From the NCBI GenBank assembly GCA_034211275.1, contig JAXHTF010000025.1:1-54892 (forward strand): DNA of 54,892 nucleotides, in the 5' to 3' direction. A program made the translations under genes and the position numbers. Each line of letters starts with the position of its first letter. Position 1 is the stretch's first letter. Below the pieces are notes generated by a model. That model had not been told where the DNA came from and searched no databases. It was given only the letters and a program-made list of their open reading frames with translations. The DNA comes from Acidobacteriota bacterium. Lineage in GTDB: Bacteria > Acidobacteriota > Thermoanaerobaculia > Multivoradales > JAHZIX01. Of the stretch, positions 27,733-35,531 are shown piece by piece.

Positions 27733-28484
27733 GCAAACGCGAGTTTCATCACGCTCTGGTCATCGGTGCCTCGTCGGGTATCGGCGAGGCCCTGTGCCGC
27801 CGGCTGGCGGTGGCGGATTGCAAGGTGGTGATGGTGGCCCGCCGCCGAGACGAGCTGGAGCGCATCTCCGGCGAGATCAACGAGCTGTGCGGCGAGGAGC
27901 GCGCCTTTCCGGTGCCCCACGACGTCCGCCATTGGCAGGAGGTGCCGCGGATCTTCGAGGAAGTGCCCCGGACCCTCGGGGGCCTCGACCTGGTGATCTA
28001 CGCCGCCGGCGTGATGCATCCGGTGGAGTTCGAGGAGTACGACACCGCCAAGGACGTTCACACCATCCAGGTCAACCTGCTGGGGGCCATGGGTTGGCTC
28101 AACGCCGCAGCCTCACGCTTTCGCCGGCTGGGCAGCGGCACGATTGTGGGCATTGGCTCCATCGCCGGCGACCGCGGCCGCTCCGGCAATCCCGCCTACA
28201 ACACCTCCAAGGGCGCCCTGGCCATCTTCCTCGAAGCCTTGCGCAACCGCGTCGCCCGCCGCGGCGTCAAGGTGGTGACCATCAAACCCGGCTACGTAGA
28301 GACTCCCATGACCGCCGACATGAAGGGCATGTTCTGGGAGGTGAGCGCGGATCGGGCGGCGGAGATCATCCTCACCAAGGCCCGTCGCGGCGTTCACACC
28401 GCCTACGTGCCCGGCCGCTGGCGGTTGGTGAGCTGGGTCATCCGCTCCATCCCCTCCTTCATCTTCCGCCGTCTCAAGGTCTAG
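27729..28484 (+). CDS. Short-chain dehydrogenase/reductase, DprE2-like
   Basis: 251 residues. The NAD(P)-binding GASSGIG is at 13-19, NAAG-type YAAG near 91-94, and the catalytic Ser144, Tyr157 and Lys161. The GTG start overlaps the preceding TGA. The C-terminal hydrophobic/basic end (LVSWVIRSIPSFIFRRLKV) could be membrane-attached. The next gene, 3 bases on, encodes a DprE1-like oxidase. In actinobacteria DprE1 and DprE2 jointly epimerise decaprenyl-phosphoribose. Here the pair suggests oxidation-reduction of a polyprenyl-linked or free sugar, but the substrate is unknown. Confidence 0.9.
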   Translation: MSKREFHHALVIGASSGIGEALCRRLAVADCKVVMVARRRDELERISGEINELCGEERAFPVPHDVRHWQEVPRIFEEVPRTLGGLDLVIYAAGVMHPVEFEEYDTAKDVHTIQVNLLGAMGWLNAAASRFRRLGSGTIVGIGSIAGDRGRSGNPAYNTSKGALAIFLEALRNRVARRGVKVVTIKPGYVETPMTADMKGMFWEVSADRAAEIILTKARRGVHTAYVPGRWRLVSWVIRSIPSFIFRRLKV

Positions 28485-28487
28485 GCC

Positions 28488-30248
28488 GTGGCCGAAGACA
28501 CTCCCAAGGAGCCCCTCGCCGACGAGACCTCCGTGAGGAACGTCGCGGAGTCCTCGGAGGAGGGAGTGGAGGATCCCCTCTCCCAGACCCTGCCCGCCGG
28601 CGTCGACCTCTTGTCCCAGACCCTCCCCGCCGGGGAAGCTCTGCTCGCCCGGACTCCGGCGGAGCTGGAGGATCCCCTCTCCGAAACCCTGCCCGCCGAT
28701 GACGAGGCTTTGTCCCGCACGCTGCCCGCTGCCCTGGATCCGGAGGCCGCGGCCTCGGAGGAGGCGGAGTGGGACACCATGTTCTCCTGGCCGGATCTCG
28801 ACGCCGAGAGTCAAGAACCGGAGGATCCGCGCCTGCGCGCCTTCGGCATGGATCGTCTCGATTGGGTGCCGGGGTGGGGCATGGCGACGCAGGCTCCGGG
28901 CTACGTCTTCCAGCCGTCGACCCTGGATCAGGTGCGCGAGCTGCTGCTGTTGGCCGGCGAGCGCGGGGCGCCGGTGACCCTGCGCGGCGCCGGGCGCAGC
29001 TACGGTGACGCCGCCTTCTGCCCGGAGGCGATGATCCTCGACCTGCAGCGTTTCCGGCGCATTCTGTCGTGGGATCCGGAGGAAGGAATCCTCGAAGCGG
29101 AGCCCGGGGTGTCGCTGCGGGACGTCTGGCGCTACGCCCTGGGGGACGGCTGGTGGCCGTCGGTGGTCTCCGGCACCATGCACCCCACCCTCGGTGGCTG
29201 CCTGGCGATGAACATCCACGGCAAGAACAATTGGCGCGCCGGCACCATCGGCGATCACTGCCTGGATCTGGACGTCATGCTGCCCTCGGGCAAGCTGCGC
29301 ACCGTCTCGCCGGAGATGGATGAAGAGCTCTTCCACGGGGTCATCGGCTCCTTCGGTCAGCTGGGGGTGGTGACCCGGGTGCGCTGGCAGCTGAAGAAGG
29401 TGGAGTCGGGGCTGGTGGAGGTCGAGGCCCTGGCGGCCCGCAACCTGGAGGAGATGTTGCGGTTGGCGGACGACGCCAAGGACGATCACGAATACGTCGT
29501 GGGGTGGATCGACGCCTTCGCCCGGGGCAAGAGCCTGGGCCGGGGACAGTTGCACCTGGCCCGCCATTTGACGGCGGAGGAGGACGCGCTGCCGGCCCAG
29601 ACCCTGCGGGTGGAGGCCCAAGACCTACCGGAGACTTTCTTCGGCCTGGTGCCGCGCTCCATCATGTGGCGGCTGATGAAGCCGTGGACCAACCGCCCGG
29701 GCATGGCCTGGGTCAACCGGGCCAAGGCGTACCATGCCCGGACCCGCGAGAACGGTGCCGTGTACCGGCAGTCTCTGGCCGCCTTCTCCTTTCTCCTCGA
29801 CTATGTGCCCGGCTGGAAGCGCGCCTATCTGCCGGGGGGACTGATCCAGCATCAGAGCTTCGTGCCGGTGGACCGGGCCCACGAGGTCTTCCAGCGCCAG
29901 CTGGAGATCTGCCGGCGCCGGCGCATGCCGTCCTTCCTGGCGGTACTCAAGCGCCATCGCCCGGATCCCTTCCTCCTGGGGCACGGGGTGGATGGCTTCT
30001 CTCTGGCTTTGGATTTTCCCGTCACCCGGCGCAACCGCGCCAAGCTGTGGGATCTGGTGCGGGAGATCTCCGAACCGGTGGTGGAAGCCGGCGGCCGGTT
30101 CTACCCCGCCAAGGACGCCGCCCTGCCGGCGGAGCTCTACCGCGCCACCTTCCACGACGGTCAGCTGAAGCGCTTTGCCGAGCTCAAGGAACGCTGTGAT
30201 CCCCAGGGGGTGCTGACCTCGGCGCTGGCTCGCCGGCTCCTCGGCTGA
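28488..30248 (+). CDS. DprE1-like FAD-dependent oxidoreductase with repetitive N-terminal extension
   Basis: 586 residues. The first 120 or so are acidic and low-complexity, with repeats of LSQTLPA type (31-37, 42-48, 64-70, 75-81). The VAO-fold FAD domain follows (LRGAGRSYGD 165-174; VSGTMHPTLGG; NIHGKN 242-247; IGSFGQLGVVTRVRW). The C-terminus has the DprE1-like pattern (FSFLLDYVPGWKRAY, IQHQSFVP, DPQGVLTSALARRLLG). His244-Gly245 matches the DprE1 flavin-site His-Gly. It is expected to oxidise the 2-hydroxyl of a sugar, with the upstream SDR reducing the keto intermediate. The GTG start is 3 bases after the SDR stop. The extension is absent from the DprE1 proteins I know. Confidence 0.88.
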   Translation: MAEDTPKEPLADETSVRNVAESSEEGVEDPLSQTLPAGVDLLSQTLPAGEALLARTPAELEDPLSETLPADDEALSRTLPAALDPEAAASEEAEWDTMFSWPDLDAESQEPEDPRLRAFGMDRLDWVPGWGMATQAPGYVFQPSTLDQVRELLLLAGERGAPVTLRGAGRSYGDAAFCPEAMILDLQRFRRILSWDPEEGILEAEPGVSLRDVWRYALGDGWWPSVVSGTMHPTLGGCLAMNIHGKNNWRAGTIGDHCLDLDVMLPSGKLRTVSPEMDEELFHGVIGSFGQLGVVTRVRWQLKKVESGLVEVEALAARNLEEMLRLADDAKDDHEYVVGWIDAFARGKSLGRGQLHLARHLTAEEDALPAQTLRVEAQDLPETFFGLVPRSIMWRLMKPWTNRPGMAWVNRAKAYHARTRENGAVYRQSLAAFSFLLDYVPGWKRAYLPGGLIQHQSFVPVDRAHEVFQRQLEICRRRRMPSFLAVLKRHRPDPFLLGHGVDGFSLALDFPVTRRNRAKLWDLVREISEPVVEAGGRFYPAKDAALPAELYRATFHDGQLKRFAELKERCDPQGVLTSALARRLLG

Positions 30249-30409
30249 GCGCCAGCGGGCTCAGCGGTCCGGGGGTGCGGGAAGAACTTCCGCTGCTGCG
30301 CTGCGTATCGGTGCTCGGAGACACCGAAAATCGGCCGCCGGCCACCGACCTCAGGGTCTGGTACGGCAGAATCGCCCAGCCTCGCGCTGGGAAGAATGAG
30401 GAGACCATC
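30249..30409. other. Spacer with probable promoter of the PQQ-propeller gene
   Basis: 161 bases, GC-rich. A short hairpin is possible at CGGTGCTCGGAGACACCG (about 30309-30326). No coding signal was recognised; an upstream in-frame ATG at 30275 is less likely to be the gene start than 30410. Confidence 0.4.
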
Positions 30410-32857
30410 ATGAGCCGCTCCCGCTGCTTCGTTCTCGCCTTGCTTTTCGCCGGGACGCTCTCCGCAGTGATCCTCTCCGCGGCTCCCCTTGCTGCCTCGG
30501 CAGATTGGCCCCACCTGCGCGGCCCCCTCCAGGATGGCCGGGCCGAGGCGGAGATCTTCGAAGGCGAAGGTCTGGGACTGGAGTTGGCCTGGCGGGTGCC
30601 TCTGGGCTCCGGCTACTCGGGCATCACCGCCGCTGGTGATCGGGCGGTCACCGCCTACAGTCGCGATGGCGTCGATTGGGTCGCCGCCTTCGACCTAGCC
30701 AGCGGCGAGGAGCTGTGGCGGGTAGCCCAGGACGCCACCTTCCCAGGGCGCAACGGCGCCCACGACGGCCCGCTGAGCACGCCGGTGCTCGGCGACGGTC
30801 GGGTCTACGTACTGGCCCCGAGGGGGATTCTGCGGGCCCTCGCCCTGGCGGACGGAAAGATCCTGTGGGAAGTGCGGTTAGACCAGGCTCACGGTGGCCA
30901 GCAGCCGGACTTCGGCTTCGTCACTACGCCGGTGCTGGCGGGGGAGACGCTGTTGGTGCAAGGCGGTGGCAACGAGGGCCGCTCCATGCTCGCCTTCGAC
31001 ACCGCCGACGGCTCTCTTCGCTGGAGCCACGGTGACGGCAAGGTCACCCACCAATCGCCGGTGGCCATGAGTCTCGCCGGCCGGCTGCAGATCGTCACCG
31101 CCACCCAGAGCGAGATCAGCGGTCTGGCGGCGGAGACCGGCGAGGAGCTGTGGACCTTGCCTTTGGAGGAGGGTCAGGCCTCCGGTGACACGGTGCCCAG
31201 CACCATGGGCGAAGATCGCTTCCTGGTCCCCGGCGGCGGTGGTTTCATCGCGTATCGGGTGGCCGCCAACGAGGAGGGCGGCGAGCATCCGTTTCGGGTG
31301 GAAGAACTCTACCGCACCACCGCCCTCGGCCGCTCCTATCCGCCACCGGTCTACCACCAGGGCTACCTCTACGGCTATCGCGGGCAGATCCTCACCTGCG
31401 TCGACGCCGCCAGCGGCGAGCGGGTCTGGCGTTCCCGGCCCCCCGGCGGCAGCGGTCTGATCCTGGTGCAGGATCACCTGGTGATCTACGGCTCCCACGG
31501 CCACGTGGTGGTGGCGGAAGCGACCCCCGAGGGCTATCGGGAGAAGGCGCGGGTGCAGGCCCTGAGCGGTAGCGCCCTGACCTGGCCCAGCTTCGCCGGC
31601 GGCCGGATCCTGGTGCGCAATCTCGAAGAGCTGGCGGCGGTGTCGGTGACCCGCAGCGCCGGGTCTGCAGCGGCCGAGGTCGCGGGCACCGCCGAGGCCG
31701 GGGAGGGCTCCGAAGAGGGCCAGCTGGCGACCTGGCTCAGTCGTGCTGAAGCCGCCGAGGATCCCCAGAAGGTGGTCGACGAGCTGTGGGAAAAACATTC
31801 CACCCTGCCCATTGTCGAGAGCTCTTCCGATGGGAGCGAGCGGGTGCACTTCCTCTATCGCGGGGATGCCCAGGAGGTGGCGCTGTCGGGCTCCATGCTC
31901 GACGCCCAGGCCCGTCGGCCCCTGGAGCGCTTGGCGGGCACCGATCTCTTCTACACCACCCTGGAGCTGGAGCCGGGGTTGCGGTGGGAGTATCGCTTCC
32001 AGGTCGACTTCGAGGATTGGCAGGCGGATCCCAAGAATCCCCGTCAGCTGCCTCCCGTGGGCGGCCGGGGAACTGTCTCGGAGCTAGTTTCCGACAAGTA
32101 CCCCGGGGGGGCGCTGCCGGAGCCGCCGGCGGAGCCTCGGGGACGGATGGAGACCTTCCTGCTCCCCAGCACCCACCTCGAAGGGGACAAAGAGATCCAG
32201 GTCTGGTTGCCGCCGGCTCATGGCGAGGGCGACGATCGCTACCCGCTGCTGGTGGTGCACGACGGCCGCGCCTGGCTCGAGCGGGGAGAGATGGTCCAGA
32301 CCTTGGATGAGGTGGTGGGAGCCGAGGTGCAGCCGATGGTGGTGGCCTTCGTGCCGGCTGGGAACGCCTGGTGGCTGGAGGCCGGAGGAACCCGCACCGC
32401 GGAGTATGCACGCATGGTGGCGGAGGAGCTGCTGCCGGAGCTGGAGCGCCGATACCGCATCCTCCCTGGACCCTCCCACCGAGCCCAGCTGGGTCTGCGC
32501 TATTTCGGTTTGAGCAGCGCCTACGTAGCTCTGCGCTATCCCGAGCTCTTCGGGCATGCGGTGATGCAAAGCCCGTCCCTGAGCCTGGGGGCCCGGGAGG
32601 AGTTGGAGCGCATGATTCGTCAGGGAGAGCCCGCGGCGGTGCGTTTCTATCTCGACTGGAATCGCCACGACGTCCGCATGGTAGATCGGGGGATGGACGT
32701 GGGGGAGGAATCCCGGGAGCTGGAGCGGCTGCTGCGCGGTGAGGGCTATGCCGTCAGCGGCGGAGAGATGCTCGACAGCTACGGCTGGGGAGCCTGGCGC
32801 CGGCGCCTGGGGCGGGTGCTCGCCGAGCTTTTCCCGCTGGCCCCGGCGTCCGGCTGA
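30410..32857 (+). CDS. Secreted PQQ-like beta-propeller fused to an E-set and an inactive-looking esterase domain
   Basis: 815 residues. A signal peptide ends near PLAASA. A PQQ/BamB-type propeller covers about 28-430 (blades such as FDLASGEELWRV, LADGKILWEV, ETGEELWTL, ASGERVWRS). An early-set/glycogen-binding-like beta domain is at about 475-565 (HFLYRGDAQEVALSGSM). A Fes/esterase D-type alpha/beta domain covers about 580-815. In that domain the nucleophile elbow, normally GxSxGG, reads GLRYFG (695-700), so Arg697 replaces Ser. The C-terminal GGHxW His is replaced by Tyr791 (DSYGWGAW). Both losses suggest a binding or scaffold role, not hydrolysis. The ATG at 30410 has GAGGAG upstream. Confidence 0.87.
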   Translation: MSRSRCFVLALLFAGTLSAVILSAAPLAASADWPHLRGPLQDGRAEAEIFEGEGLGLELAWRVPLGSGYSGITAAGDRAVTAYSRDGVDWVAAFDLASGEELWRVAQDATFPGRNGAHDGPLSTPVLGDGRVYVLAPRGILRALALADGKILWEVRLDQAHGGQQPDFGFVTTPVLAGETLLVQGGGNEGRSMLAFDTADGSLRWSHGDGKVTHQSPVAMSLAGRLQIVTATQSEISGLAAETGEELWTLPLEEGQASGDTVPSTMGEDRFLVPGGGGFIAYRVAANEEGGEHPFRVEELYRTTALGRSYPPPVYHQGYLYGYRGQILTCVDAASGERVWRSRPPGGSGLILVQDHLVIYGSHGHVVVAEATPEGYREKARVQALSGSALTWPSFAGGRILVRNLEELAAVSVTRSAGSAAAEVAGTAEAGEGSEEGQLATWLSRAEAAEDPQKVVDELWEKHSTLPIVESSSDGSERVHFLYRGDAQEVALSGSMLDAQARRPLERLAGTDLFYTTLELEPGLRWEYRFQVDFEDWQADPKNPRQLPPVGGRGTVSELVSDKYPGGALPEPPAEPRGRMETFLLPSTHLEGDKEIQVWLPPAHGEGDDRYPLLVVHDGRAWLERGEMVQTLDEVVGAEVQPMVVAFVPAGNAWWLEAGGTRTAEYARMVAEELLPELERRYRILPGPSHRAQLGLRYFGLSSAYVALRYPELFGHAVMQSPSLSLGAREELERMIRQGEPAAVRFYLDWNRHDVRMVDRGMDVGEESRELERLLRGEGYAVSGGEMLDSYGWGAWRRRLGRVLAELFPLAPASG

Positions 32858-32874
32858 CGACTACTTCGCGCGGG

Positions 32875-33669
32875 CTATTTCGCACCGACGCCGGCGTAGC
32901 GCAGGATGGGGAAGGGATTGACCGTCTCGCTGCGCCAGCAGCGGCCTTCCTCGTTGCGGATGTGGATGGAGAAGTGCAGGTGAGGGGCATGGTTGGGAGC
33001 GTTGCCGGTGGAGCCGACATAACCCAACACGTCGCCCCGGCGGATGGTGTCGCCCTCTTCCAGCCCGTCGGCATAGCGATCCAGGTGGGCGTAATAGAAG
33101 CAATAGCTCTGGCTGGCGTCGTAGAGGTACAGGCTGATGCCTCCCAGCTTGCTGCTCAGCAGCTGGGCGACCTGGCCGTCGTCCGCCGCCAGCACCGGCG
33201 TGCCCCGGGGGGCCATGATGTCCAGCGCTTGATGCACTCGCCCGCCGCTGCGGGGATCCGGGTAGGTGTCCCACAGCTCGTCGGGCTCGATGCCGCGCAC
33301 CGGGATGAGGAGCTGGCGTTGGGCCAGCTCGAGAGCCGCGGTGGCGGTATCCGGGGGCACGTCGCTGCGCCGCGCCGGGGACGAGCTCGGCGTTTCGCTC
33401 TCCTGGGCCAGGCGCTGGCGCTGCGCCGCAGGGACCGCCACCGCTTGGCGGGGTCCGCTCCGCTCCACGGCGGAGCCCGCCGGCGACGAGGGGGTGGTCT
33501 CGGCAGCCGGTGCGGCATCCTGCGCGGGTTCCGACCAGCGGATTTCGGTAGAGGAATCCTCGCGGGTCACATACTTCCACGCACCGTAGCCCGACAGCAC
33601 CACCAGGCCGACCGCCAGCAGGGCGATGGAGAGCAGCAGCAGCGGGAGTTGATAGTGCGCCTTGATCAT
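32875..33669 (-). CDS. M23 family metallopeptidase (LytM-type), membrane-anchored
   Basis: 264 residues from the ATG at 33669. An N-terminal transmembrane helix (about 8-28) is followed by a Pro/Ala/Ser-rich linker to about residue 110. The M23 domain has His146 and Asp150 (HQALD), His195 (YYAHLD) and H230-L-H232 (HLHF), the full zinc and catalytic set. Such enzymes cut peptidoglycan cross-bridges in the periplasm or serve as division activators. It converges on the preceding gene with 17 bases between stops. The Shine-Dalgarno (GGGG) is weak, and an upstream in-frame ATG at 33780 exists, but the TM-first start is more typical. Confidence 0.88.
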   Translation of the reverse strand: MIKAHYQLPLLLLSIALLAVGLVVLSGYGAWKYVTREDSSTEIRWSEPAQDAAPAAETTPSSPAGSAVERSGPRQAVAVPAAQRQRLAQESETPSSSPARRSDVPPDTATAALELAQRQLLIPVRGIEPDELWDTYPDPRSGGRVHQALDIMAPRGTPVLAADDGQVAQLLSSKLGGISLYLYDASQSYCFYYAHLDRYADGLEEGDTIRRGDVLGYVGSTGNAPNHAPHLHFSIHIRNEEGRCWRSETVNPFPILRYAGVGAK

Positions 33670-33891
33670 GGCCCCATAGTTCAGTGCAACAAAGATGCCA
33701 GAACGGCACAAGCCGCCCCAGGGCGCAGGGAGCCCCTCGTTGCGGTGGCTGGCCGCCGGTGATGGGAAGAGACTCCCCAAGGGCTTGTAGAAAACGCGCT
33801 AGCAGACCGTGGCTGCTACGGGAGGCGGCTGCGGGGATAGGATGGTGGCTCCAAGAACCGCAATCTTCGTCCAGAAGAGGAGGCTGCTCTC

Positions 33892-34860
33892 ATGTCTCAG
33901 CTCGTCGCCCCCGGTGCTCGGCGCGCCGCTCCGTCCCTTCGTCGTCCTCGTGCCCAGGCCCTGCGGTCCGGCTGGCTCGCTCTGACCCTGGTCGCCTTCC
34001 TCGGTCTCGTCCTCGGTGCCTGTGCGCCCGCTTCCGATTCGACCCCGGATTCCCAGGGGGCTTCTCAGGGGGCGGAATCTGCCGCCGAGGCAGCCCGGGA
34101 ACCTCGTCCGCCGCTGGATCTTTCCGGCGTGCAGGTGGTGGATCTGACCTACGCCTTTGACCAGAACACCCTCTACTGGCCCACCTCTCCGTCGGCCTTC
34201 GAGCTCGAGCAGCTGCACTACGGGCCGGTCCACGGCGGCGCCGACGACGGCGGCTACTTCTACTCCGCCAACTCCTTCTGCACTCCGGAGCACGGCGGCA
34301 CCCACCTGGATGCTCCCATCCACTTCGGCGAAGGCCACCAGACCGCGGAAGAGATTCCCCTCGATCGCCTGATGGGGCCGGCGGTGGTGGTGGACGTAGC
34401 GGAGAAGGCGGCGGCGGATCCCGACTATCGCCTCAGCGCCGAAGATGTCGCTGCCTGGGAGGCTACCCATGGTCCCGTGCCCGCAGGCGCCCTCGTGCTG
34501 CTGCGCACCGGCTGGGGCGAGCGCTGGCCGGACCGCCTGCGCTACTTTGGTGACGACACCCCCGGCGACGCGTCCAACCTGCATTTTCCGTCCTATGGAG
34601 AGGACGCTGCCCGCATTTTGGTCGAGGAGCGCGGCGTCGCCGCCCTCGGCGTCGACACGGCGAGCATCGACCACGGCCCCTCCACCGACTTCATCGTCCA
34701 CCAAATCGCCGCCGCCGCCGACGTCGCCGGCCTGGAAAACGTCGCCCACCTCGACCAACTCCCCGCCACCGGTGCCTGGGTCCTAGCCCTGCCGATGAAG
34801 ATCGCCGGCGGCTCCGGTGGCCCGGTGCGCATCGTGGCGCTGGTGCCGAACGCCGGATGA
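33892..34860 (+). CDS. Cyclase-family (kynurenine formamidase-like) lipoprotein
   Basis: 322 residues. A basic n-region, hydrophobic helix and lipobox LVLGAC (Cys44) indicate a lipid-anchored envelope protein. The catalytic metal motif HGGTHLDAPIHF is at 134-145, the hallmark of the cyclase family (Pfam Cyclase) that includes arylformamidase and manganese-dependent amidohydrolases. A second conserved block is LGVDTASIDHGPS. The substrate is unknown; formylkynurenine is one option. The following tiny ORF overlaps the stop by 4 bases. Confidence 0.9.
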   Translation: MSQLVAPGARRAAPSLRRPRAQALRSGWLALTLVAFLGLVLGACAPASDSTPDSQGASQGAESAAEAAREPRPPLDLSGVQVVDLTYAFDQNTLYWPTSPSAFELEQLHYGPVHGGADDGGYFYSANSFCTPEHGGTHLDAPIHFGEGHQTAEEIPLDRLMGPAVVVDVAEKAAADPDYRLSAEDVAAWEATHGPVPAGALVLLRTGWGERWPDRLRYFGDDTPGDASNLHFPSYGEDAARILVEERGVAALGVDTASIDHGPSTDFIVHQIAAAADVAGLENVAHLDQLPATGAWVLALPMKIAGGSGGPVRIVALVPNAG

Positions 34861-34988
34861 AGTCCCAAGCGGAGACCGTCGACGAGTATTTGAATGAGCT
34901 GCCGGAGGAGCGGCGGGAGGCGTTGGGGGTGTTGCGTGGGGTGGTGCGGGAGATGTTGGAAGAGGCGGCGGCGCGGCGCCGGGCTTGA
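34857..34988 (+). pseudogene. Truncated DUF1801-type protein (43 aa)
   Basis: MKSQAETVDEYLNELPEERR and the following ALGVLRGVVREMLEE match the first helices of the DUF1801/YdhG family (usually well over 100 residues). The frame then stops after RRRA. The ATG overlaps the stop of the cyclase gene (ATGA). The missing core strands make function unlikely. Confidence 0.6.
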
Positions 34989-35003
34989 CGGCTGGTCGCT
35001 CTG

Positions 35004-35531
35004 ATGAAGCTGCGTTTTGAAGTGCGCATCGCGGCGCCGCCGCAACGGGTCTGGCCCTGGGTGGCGGATCCTCTGCGCATGGCGCGGTGGAATCCCAAGC
35101 TGGTGGCCATCGATCGCGCGGCATCGGGAGAGCTGCAAGCGGGGGAAGAGTACGAGCTCATCTACCGCATGTCCGGTCGGGACACCGAGCTGCGGGCACG
35201 GGTAGAGCTGGCCAAGCCCCCCGTGGAGCTGGCCATCCGGCTATGGGACGAGGCCGGTCCCCATGAGCGCCCCACCGTCGAATCCTATCGGTTGGAGGCT
35301 CGCGGCGACGGCACCCGGCTGCGGCAGGAGATCGACCTCTCGCGCACCGGCATTCCGTGGCCGGCTCGGCTTTTGATGGCCTTGCTCAGCCGCTGGGGCC
35401 GGCCCCGGGACGAACCCTATCTGGAGCGTCTGCGGCGGTTGGTGGAGGAACCTCAGGATCCTCCTAACCCGGCCAGTACTTCCTCCACCCGCGCCTCCAG
35501 CCGCCCGGGCTCCACCTCTTCCAGGTCGTAG
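35004..35531 (+). CDS. SRPBCC (START/polyketide cyclase-like) family protein
   Basis: 175 residues. It starts MKLRFEVRIAAPPQRVWPWV, the N-terminal strand and helix of the Bet v1-like fold, with MARWNPKLVAIDR next. YRLEARGDGTRLRQEIDLSR is the usual long C-terminal strand pair, followed by an amphipathic helix (PYLERLRRLVEE). The family binds small hydrophobic ligands; no ligand can be predicted. The last 26 codons are Ser/Pro/Thr-rich and overlap, on the opposite strand, the 3' end of the next gene by 79 bases. The real stop may thus be an extension into antisense sequence. Confidence 0.8.
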   Translation: MKLRFEVRIAAPPQRVWPWVADPLRMARWNPKLVAIDRAASGELQAGEEYELIYRMSGRDTELRARVELAKPPVELAIRLWDEAGPHERPTVESYRLEARGDGTRLRQEIDLSRTGIPWPARLLMALLSRWGRPRDEPYLERLRRLVEEPQDPPNPASTSSTRASSRPGSTSSRS

